Shown here: positions 58,581 to 64,000 of the stretch, piece by piece
How the letters are laid out: every line of letters starts with the position of its first letter
Numbering within the stretch: the stretch's first letter is position 1
DNA from: Metaclostridioides mangenotii
GTDB lineage: Bacteria > Bacillota > Clostridia > Peptostreptococcales > Peptostreptococcaceae
NCBI RefSeq assembly: GCF_018917235.1
Contig: NZ_JAHLOF010000008.1
Span: 1 to 64,000 of the forward strand
DNA: 64,000 nt
Direction of reading: 5' to 3'
The notes under the pieces: generated by a model
Database searches by the model: none
What the model was told of the DNA's origin: nothing
Seen by the model: the letters and a program-made list of their open reading frames with translations, nothing else
Translations under genes and position numbers: made by a program

Positions 58581-59351
58581 TTACTTTATTTCGAAAAATT
58601 TTTTAGCATTTTCCATAGTTTTATCACATACCTCTTCATACGAAATTCCCTTTTCCTGGGCAATTTTATCAGCCACAAATGCTACTAATGAAGGATCATT
58701 TCTCTTTCCTCTATGAGGCTCTGGTGCCATATATGGAGAATCCGTTTCTATAAACAGCCTATCTAGAGGTATCTCTCTAGCAACTTCTCTAACTTTTCTA
58801 CTGTTTTTAAAAGTTACTGTTCCTGGAATTGATATATAGCATCCCAATTTTATATACTCTTTCGCTAACTCTACACTTCCACTAAAACAATGAAGTACAC
58901 AACCTATTTCATCGCTTTTATACTCTTTTATTATGTCAAAAGTATCTGCATGTGCATCTCTATCATGTATGATTATTGGAAGTTCAAGCTCATTTGCAAG
59001 CAGGATTTGCTTTTTAAACCACTCTTTCTGTGAGTCTCTTGGAGAATAGTCATAGTAATAATCTAAGCCAATTTCGCCTATGGCAACTACCTTTTTATTT
59101 TCAATTGCCAATTTCCTTAGAGTATTAATCGCTGTGTCATCGAGATCTGATACATCATGCGGATGAACTCCAACTGCAGCGTATATAAAATCATACTTCT
59201 TAGACAATTCAACTGCCGACTTAGATGTCTCTATATCCGCACCCGGATTTACAACTAGATCAACACTCTTTTCTTTAAGAGAATTTATAAGTTCATCTCT
59301 ATCTTCATCAAATCGCTCATCATTTAAATGTGCATGTGAGTCAAATAACAT
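58581..59351 (-). CDS. tatD: TatD-family metal-dependent hydrolase (3'-5' DNase)
   Basis: 256 residues. TIM-barrel metal sites: DSHAHLNDERFD, GEIGLDYYYDYSP, IIHDRDAHADTF, LHCFSGSVELAKEY and IETDSPYMAPEPHRGKRN. Cytoplasmic; TatD proteins act as exonucleases and D-aminoacyl hydrolase-like enzymes. It lies 31 bases after metG in the same direction, the conserved metG-tatD pair. Confidence 0.93.
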   Translation of the reverse strand: MLFDSHAHLNDERFDEDRDELINSLKEKSVDLVVNPGADIETSKSAVELSKKYDFIYAAVGVHPHDVSDLDDTAINTLRKLAIENKKVVAIGEIGLDYYYDYSPRDSQKEWFKKQILLANELELPIIIHDRDAHADTFDIIKEYKSDEIGCVLHCFSGSVELAKEYIKLGCYISIPGTVTFKNSRKVREVAREIPLDRLFIETDSPYMAPEPHRGKRNDPSLVAFVADKIAQEKGISYEEVCDKTMENAKKFFEIK

Positions 59352-59382
59352 CTCTTCACTTCCTTTTTTATTTCACTTATAA

Positions 59383-61314
59383 CTAACGAACTTCGCATCC
59401 ATCCTTAGCTCCTGTAGTGTGAGGAAGTACTAAGTCATCCCCATCATCACCAGCTGCTAATATCATTCCTTGAGACTCTATTCCTCTAAGTTTAACTGGT
59501 TTTAAATTGCATACAACTGTGACTTCTTTTCCTATTAGATCTTCAGGTTTGTACCACTTAGCTATCCCAGAAACTATCTGTCTTGTTTCAGGTCCAATCT
59601 TAACTTGTGAAACTAAAAGTTTATCTGCTTTTGGATGCTTTTCACATTTTATAATTTTACCCACTCTAAGCTCAATTCTATCAAAATCATCTATAGTTAT
59701 TTCATCTTTGTGAGTTAGCGGTTCTTCTTTAGGCTTACCTGAGAATAGAGTTTCAAGCTCTTCAACTTCTTTGTCTATATCAAGTCTTGGGAATAGTGCA
59801 TCCCCTTTGGTTACTTTAACACCTTCATTTAGAAGTCCAAAAGTTTTTGCGCTCTCCCAGTTTGTTATACCCTCTTGACTTGTAATTCCCAATTGATCAT
59901 ATATTTTATTCGCTGTTAAATTCATAATTGGATTTATAAGCGTCGCTATAATCCTTATGGATTCACACAGATTGTATAGAACTGTGTCTAACACATCTTT
60001 TTTACTATCGTCTTTAGCTAGAGCCCAAGGCATAGTTTCGTCGATATATTTATTAGTTCTTCTTACAAGCTTCCAGCAGTTTTCCAACGCTTCGTGGAAC
60101 TGTAATTTATCCATTTCTATATCGAAGTTTTCAACTGACTCTTTTGCTTGTCTCTTTAGTTCTGAATCAAACTCAGTCTCTGCTTTTAGAGATGGTATTA
60201 ATCCATCATTGTACTTCTCAACCATTGATATTGTCCTACTCACAAGATTACCTAGATCGTTTGCTAAGTCAGAGTTGATTCTTGATATAAAGTTTCTGTT
60301 TGTATAGCTTCCATCATTTCCGAAAGCAAATTCCCTAAGCAAGAAGTACTTAAGAGCATCTACTCCATATCTTTCTATTAAAGGTTCTGGATAAACAACA
60401 TTTCCTTTTGACTTACTCATTTTGTCATCAGCAAAAAGTATCCAACCAGTTCCATATACTTGTTGTGGAACCTCTAGACCTAAAGCCATCAATATTGCTG
60501 GCCAGATAATAGTATGGAATCTAACTATTTCTTTTCCAACAAGTTGTACATTTGCAGGCCAGAATTTTTCCATTTCTTCATTATGATCAGTCATATATCC
60601 TAATGCGGTAATGTAGTTGCAAAGTGCATCTACCCAAACATATATTACATGTTTTTCATCGAAAGGAACTTTTATACCCCAATCAAAAGTAGTTCTTGTT
60701 ACACTAAGATCATCAAGACCTTTTTCTAAGAAGTTTGAAACCATCTCATTTTTTCTAGCAGCTGGTACGCAGAAGTCGTCTCTCTTAAATAATTCCTTTA
60801 ATTTATCTTCGTATTTCGAAAGTCTAAAGAAATAAGATTCTTCTTTAACTATATAAGTTTCTCTTCCACAATCAGGGCATTTATTTTCTTCCAATAATTG
60901 CGATTCAGTCCAATAACTCTCGCATGGAGTACAGTAATGGCCTTCGTATTCACCCTTATATATGTCGTCTTGTTCATATAGTTTAGTAAATATCTTTTGA
61001 ATTATTTCTGTATGTCTTGTCTCAGTTGTTCTAATAAAATCGTCGTATGAAATATCAAGGTTTTTCCATAGATCTTTTATACTCGCAATAATCTCATCTA
61101 AAAACTCTATTTCAGTTTTTCCTTCTTTAATGGCTGTTTTTTGAATTTTTTCTCCGTGTTCGTCTGTACCTGTCAAAAACTTTACATCATAGCCACAGAA
61201 ACGTTTATATCTAGCTATCGCATCTGCTGCCACTGTAGTATAAGTGTGACCTATATGTAGTCTTCCACTTGGGTAGTATATAGGCGTTGTTACATAAAAA
61301 CTCTTTTTACTCAT
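59383..61314 (-). CDS. metG: Methionyl-tRNA synthetase
   Basis: 643 residues. HIGH-type motif [11 protein letters not shown], zinc knuckle CTPCESYW...NKCPDCGRE, anticodon-binding WVDALCNYI and catalytic [10 protein letters not shown]. The C-terminal tRNA-binding OB domain ([29 protein letters not shown]) mediates dimerisation. GGAGGTAAGCT precedes ATG 61314. A methionine-specific T-box leader precedes the gene. Confidence 0.97.
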   Translation of the reverse strand: MSKKSFYVTTPIYYPSGRLHIGHTYTTVAADAIARYKRFCGYDVKFLTGTDEHGEKIQKTAIKEGKTEIEFLDEIIASIKDLWKNLDISYDDFIRTTETRHTEIIQKIFTKLYEQDDIYKGEYEGHYCTPCESYWTESQLLEENKCPDCGRETYIVKEESYFFRLSKYEDKLKELFKRDDFCVPAARKNEMVSNFLEKGLDDLSVTRTTFDWGIKVPFDEKHVIYVWVDALCNYITALGYMTDHNEEMEKFWPANVQLVGKEIVRFHTIIWPAILMALGLEVPQQVYGTGWILFADDKMSKSKGNVVYPEPLIERYGVDALKYFLLREFAFGNDGSYTNRNFISRINSDLANDLGNLVSRTISMVEKYNDGLIPSLKAETEFDSELKRQAKESVENFDIEMDKLQFHEALENCWKLVRRTNKYIDETMPWALAKDDSKKDVLDTVLYNLCESIRIIATLINPIMNLTANKIYDQLGITSQEGITNWESAKTFGLLNEGVKVTKGDALFPRLDIDKEVEELETLFSGKPKEEPLTHKDEITIDDFDRIELRVGKIIKCEKHPKADKLLVSQVKIGPETRQIVSGIAKWYKPEDLIGKEVTVVCNLKPVKLRGIESQGMILAAGDDGDDLVLPHTTGAKDGCEVR

Positions 61315-61494
61315 AGCTTACCTCCTAATTATTTGATTAATATTTTTGAAAATCCACCTTAGAATTAAACATTTAAAAAACAACTTTAACACTCTTTGTA
61401 GATTTTCTGGGGTTTTATCAATTTAGTATTTTGGGGTTTTATTTACACACTAAATTGTAATTTACAATTAATTTAATTAATTTATTTTATAAAT

Positions 61495-61745
61495 AAAAAA
61501 CTCGCTCCTATGAAATTCATAGGGGCGAGATTAATCACGGTACCACCCTAATTATTCTGCATTAAATACAGACTTCTTAGTAGACTATAACGAGTCCAAA
61601 CGTTCTGCCCTAAAAGTACAAACTTTTCAGGCAAAAGGCTCCGAGGCCATCTTCAATAAATATTCTTCGTTAGATTTCACCAAACTCTAACTCTCTGTGC
61701 AAAAATAATTTATCTACTCTTCTCTTCTCAGCATTTATTGATATA
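61495..61745 (-). promoter_or_regulatory. T-box riboswitch of metG (methionine)
   Basis: Read on the minus strand, AGGGTGGTACCGTGATT (61533-61549) is the conserved T-box that pairs with the tRNA acceptor end. It is followed by a terminator stem GGAGCGAG/CTCGCCCC (61501-61529) and a T run. The AGAGAGTT and GGTGAAA elements of stem I are upstream. The specifier triplet appears to be ATG at 61648-61650 (GAAGATGGCC), matching methionine. Uncharged tRNA-Met would favour the antiterminator and metG expression. Confidence 0.88.
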
Positions 61746-61995
61746 TAACTTAATATTATAAAAATTATCCAATTTTGTCAATGAATAATACATTTGATTT
61801 AGATTTAAAAGACACTATAAAATAACAACTTAGTATAAAAATTTAATTTATACTCTATCATTCCTAAAAACTGTAAATATATGCATCGTTTTAAATATAA
61901 ATAAATTATATAAGTAGTAGTTAGTGAAATCTGCCTATTTTAGGTATGAAAAATAGGAAAGTATAATTGATATTTTAGAAATCTAGGTTTGATTT

Positions 61996-62517
61996 CTAAA
62001 CAAAAACCACATAACAAATAAAAACAGATGCAATTACTCCGGCTACATGACTAATCAACGCACAAGTAAGCGTGTGTCCAGTATTTTTTATCTTTAACCT
62101 TCCATAGTATATAGCCATTGTGTAAAATACTGTCTCTGATGCTCCAACAATAGTAGAACCCATCCTTTCTACTATTGTATCAATTCCTACTCTCTGGGCC
62201 AATTCGCTGTAAACTCCAAGGGCTCCACTTCCAGACAACGGTTTTATAGTAATAAGCCCAATTAATTCTTTTGGTATGCTCATCGCTTTTGCAATCGGTG
62301 AAAATACCCACTCTAACATTTCTATTCCTTTACCCGACTTGAATATCCCAATAGCTAAAAAAATTCCTATTATGTACGGAAGGATGCCCCATGCTGCCTT
62401 TAATCCATCAACTGCGCCTCTAACAAAACTGTCAAACACATCAACCTTTTTATATTTACCATATCCTACTATGTACAATATAATTAGGGGTATTAGAAAA
62501 TTTGAAAATAACTCCAT
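61996..62517 (-). CDS. spmB: Spore maturation protein B
   Basis: 173 residues, five or so membrane spans, nucleoside-transporter gate-like fold: FVRGAVDGLKAAWGILPYIIGIFLAIGIFKSG, then ITIKPLSGSGALGVYSEL and GASETVFYTMAIYYG. With SpmA it is needed for full dehydration of the spore core and heat resistance. It follows spmA by 51 bases. A hairpin overlapping the stop (TTTAGAAATC/GATTTCTAAA, 61974-62000) ends the unit. Confidence 0.93.
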   Translation of the reverse strand: MELFSNFLIPLIILYIVGYGKYKKVDVFDSFVRGAVDGLKAAWGILPYIIGIFLAIGIFKSGKGIEMLEWVFSPIAKAMSIPKELIGLITIKPLSGSGALGVYSELAQRVGIDTIVERMGSTIVGASETVFYTMAIYYGRLKIKNTGHTLTCALISHVAGVIASVFICYVVFV

Positions 62518-62568
62518 TTATATACACTCCTATCATATCTCAACATTAACTATAAAAACACTTGATTT

Positions 62569-63153
62569 TTATATTTTTGTGCCCTGTCTATTCTGAAAAA
62601 ATTTACAACTAACTATAGCAACAACAGTGGAAATCAAAGTTGCAAACAGGGTAGTGATTATTATTTCACTTGGATTTTGTGATCCCATATCCATTCTCAA
62701 TTTTATTATTGTGAAAGGCACAATCTGAACTGAAGAAATATTTATAACCAAAAACATGATCATATCATTAGTAGCAGTGTCTTTCTTGTGATTTAACGTC
62801 TGTAGCTCATCCATCGCCTTCAATCCAAATGCCGTAGCTCCATTACCTGCTCCTAGCATATTTAAAGCTATATTCATGACCATATAAGACATGGCTTTAT
62901 GTCCTCTAGGTACTGACGGAAATAAAAGTTTCATAATCCCGCTAAGTTTTTCTCCTATCTTTTCAATTAGCCCTGATTCCTTTGCAATATTCATAATTCC
63001 CATCCAAAGTGCCATAATACCAGCAAGACTTATAGCAAAATCTATTCCAGAGGATGTTTCTGAAAGTATTACTTTATTCAATTCACCTAGATTATTAAAT
63101 GCAATACTTCCAATTATTCCTATCGTTATCATATAGAACCAAATCTTTCCCAT
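62569..63153 (-). CDS. spmA: Spore maturation protein A
   Basis: 194 residues, polytopic membrane protein. SpmA signatures are SSGIDFAISLAGIMALWMGIMNIAKESGLI, LFPSVPRGHKAMSYMVMNIALNMLGAGNGATAFGLKAMDEL and FLVINISSVQIVPFTIIKLR. First gene of the spmAB pair; AGGGAGGTGG precedes ATG 63153. It is divergent from the nicotinate phosphoribosyltransferase gene. Confidence 0.94.
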   Translation of the reverse strand: MGKIWFYMITIGIIGSIAFNNLGELNKVILSETSSGIDFAISLAGIMALWMGIMNIAKESGLIEKIGEKLSGIMKLLFPSVPRGHKAMSYMVMNIALNMLGAGNGATAFGLKAMDELQTLNHKKDTATNDMIMFLVINISSVQIVPFTIIKLRMDMGSQNPSEIIITTLFATLISTVVAIVSCKFFQNRQGTKI

Positions 63154-63283
63154 TCGAAACCACCTCCCTCTTGAATAATTTTATGAGTTTAGGGGCATAC
63201 TTTATACTTGAAAATTAGACTATATTATGTTTTAGTATTATTGTGTAGAGTTTTATTTAATTTTAATTATAAGGAGATTACAT

Positions 63284-64000
63284 ATGAGAAATTTAACGCT
63301 TCTTACTGACTTGTATCAACTAACCATGTTGAATGGTTATTTTGAAAACAACGTTCATGAAGATATGGTTGTCTTTGACATGTTCTTTAGAAAAAATGCT
63401 TGTGATGGTGGATATACAATTATTTGTGGAATAGACCAGCTTGTTGAATATATAGATAATTTACACTTCTCTGATTCCGATATGGAATATCTAAAGAGTT
63501 TAAATTTATTTTCAGATAAGTTCTTAGATTTTATGAAAAATTTCAAATTCACTGGAGACATATATGCTGTTGAAGAGGGTACTATAATGTTCCCTGATGA
63601 ACCTGTTATAACGGTTAAAGCACCTTTGTATCAAGCTCAAATAATAGAAACAGCAATGCTTACTATGGTAAACTTCCAGTCTCTAATTGCTACAAAAGCC
63701 TCTAGAGTCTGTTTTGCAGCTAAAGGAGACCCTGTACTAGAGTTTGGTTTACGTAGAGCCCAAGGACCTGATGCTGGCATATATGGAGCCAGAGCTGCTG
63801 TTATCGGTGGTTGTGTAGCCACTTCCAATGTCCTTGCTGGTAAAAAATTCGATCTACCAATAGCAGGAACACATGCTCATAGCTGGGTACAAAAATTTGA
63901 TGATGAACTGGAAGCTTTTCAAGCTTACGCAAATGTTTATCCAGATAAATGTATGTTACTTGTCGACACATATAATGTGCTAGAAAGTGGAGTACCAAAT
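63284..64000 (+). CDS. pncB: Nicotinate phosphoribosyltransferase (partial, runs off the window)
   Basis: The first 239 codons are present; the gene continues past 64000. Start ATG 63284 follows AAGGAGATTA. Visible NAPRTase blocks: LTDLYQLTMLNGYFENN, VFDMFFRKNACDGGYTI, EPVITVKAPLYQAQIIETAML, and the catalytic loop GLRRAQGPDAG, then AGTHAHSWVQ. It converts nicotinate and PRPP to nicotinate mononucleotide in NAD salvage, drawing on the PRPP made by prs elsewhere in the window. Confidence 0.93.
   Translation, partial: MRNLTLLTDLYQLTMLNGYFENNVHEDMVVFDMFFRKNACDGGYTIICGIDQLVEYIDNLHFSDSDMEYLKSLNLFSDKFLDFMKNFKFTGDIYAVEEGTIMFPDEPVITVKAPLYQAQIIETAMLTMVNFQSLIATKASRVCFAAKGDPVLEFGLRRAQGPDAGIYGARAAVIGGCVATSNVLAGKKFDLPIAGTHAHSWVQKFDDELEAFQAYANVYPDKCMLLVDTYNVLESGVPN

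Noticed and set aside
1..64000. CRISPR arrays, tRNA or rRNA genes, insertion sequences with intact transposase
   Set aside because: No regularly spaced direct repeats, no tRNA cloverleaf with CCA-proximal motifs, no rRNA segments and no transposase motifs were seen on either strand.

Overview
The window is AT-rich, low-GC Firmicute DNA from a spore-forming anaerobe. The best fit is a member of the Peptostreptococcaceae close to Clostridioides difficile. This rests on cooS, the cotJ coat operon, spmA/spmB and spoVG, two surface proteins with C-terminal cell wall binding 2 (CWB2) triple repeats, and the neighbourhoods spoVG-glmU-prs, rsmA-rnmV and metG-tatD. I cannot name the species from sequence alone.

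Layout. 0.5-2.6 kb: an anaerobic CO dehydrogenase (cooS) beside a truncated DNA-ligase tail. 2.8-8.7 kb: a sporulation-flavoured region with cotJA-cotJB-cotJC, a Cys/Thr-rich clostridial protein, a 359-residue protein behind a sigma-K-like promoter, and a ferritin-like protein. These are separated by long gene-poor stretches holding a duplicated intergenic element that looks like a small-RNA gene with a mother-cell promoter. 8.7-9.5 kb: a phage lysis remnant (holin and broken endolysin). 10.2-13.7 kb: two Fur-box-like sites and a large CWB2-anchored surface protein with haemoglobin-interaction-like modules. 14.4-19.7 kb: rubrerythrin, then a polar amino-acid ABC transporter followed by an M20 amidohydrolase. 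20.0-32.1 kb: a prophage early region (integrase, ImmA/CI/Cro switch, antirepressor, Bet recombinase, replication protein, ArpU/sigma-like late regulators, broken Dam methylase and many small genes) with no head, tail or terminase genes.

32.1-34.0 kb: a residual type IV pilus block (pilT, a minimal pilD, the N-terminal half of a second prepilin peptidase). 34.4-40.0 kb: prs, glmU, spoVG, purR and, divergently, murC. 40.1-43.4 kb: a Ca2+-type P-ATPase and a MarR regulator sharing palindromic operators. 43.7-51.3 kb: a membrane-anchored unknown, a PepT-like peptidase, a very acidic repeat protein, rsmA, rnmV and a YyaL-type protein. 51.5-55.9 kb: a metallo-beta-lactamase fold protein, a thiazoline-carboxylate hydrolase-family protein, a MarR/nitroreductase/pirin redox cluster and a YxeA-family protein. 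56.0-64.0 kb: a second CWB2 protein, tatD, metG behind a methionine T-box, spmB/spmA, and the start of a nicotinate phosphoribosyltransferase gene.

The most unusual points are: the Fur-box-controlled CWB2/HID surface protein; the repeated AC-17-CATA promoter plus terminator elements around the coat genes; the membrane-protein moron inside the prophage; a marR gene whose promoter geometry implies a leaderless mRNA; and an orphan pilT-pilD pair directly beside prs. All functional statements come from reading the sequence and from memory of protein families; no database search was run.
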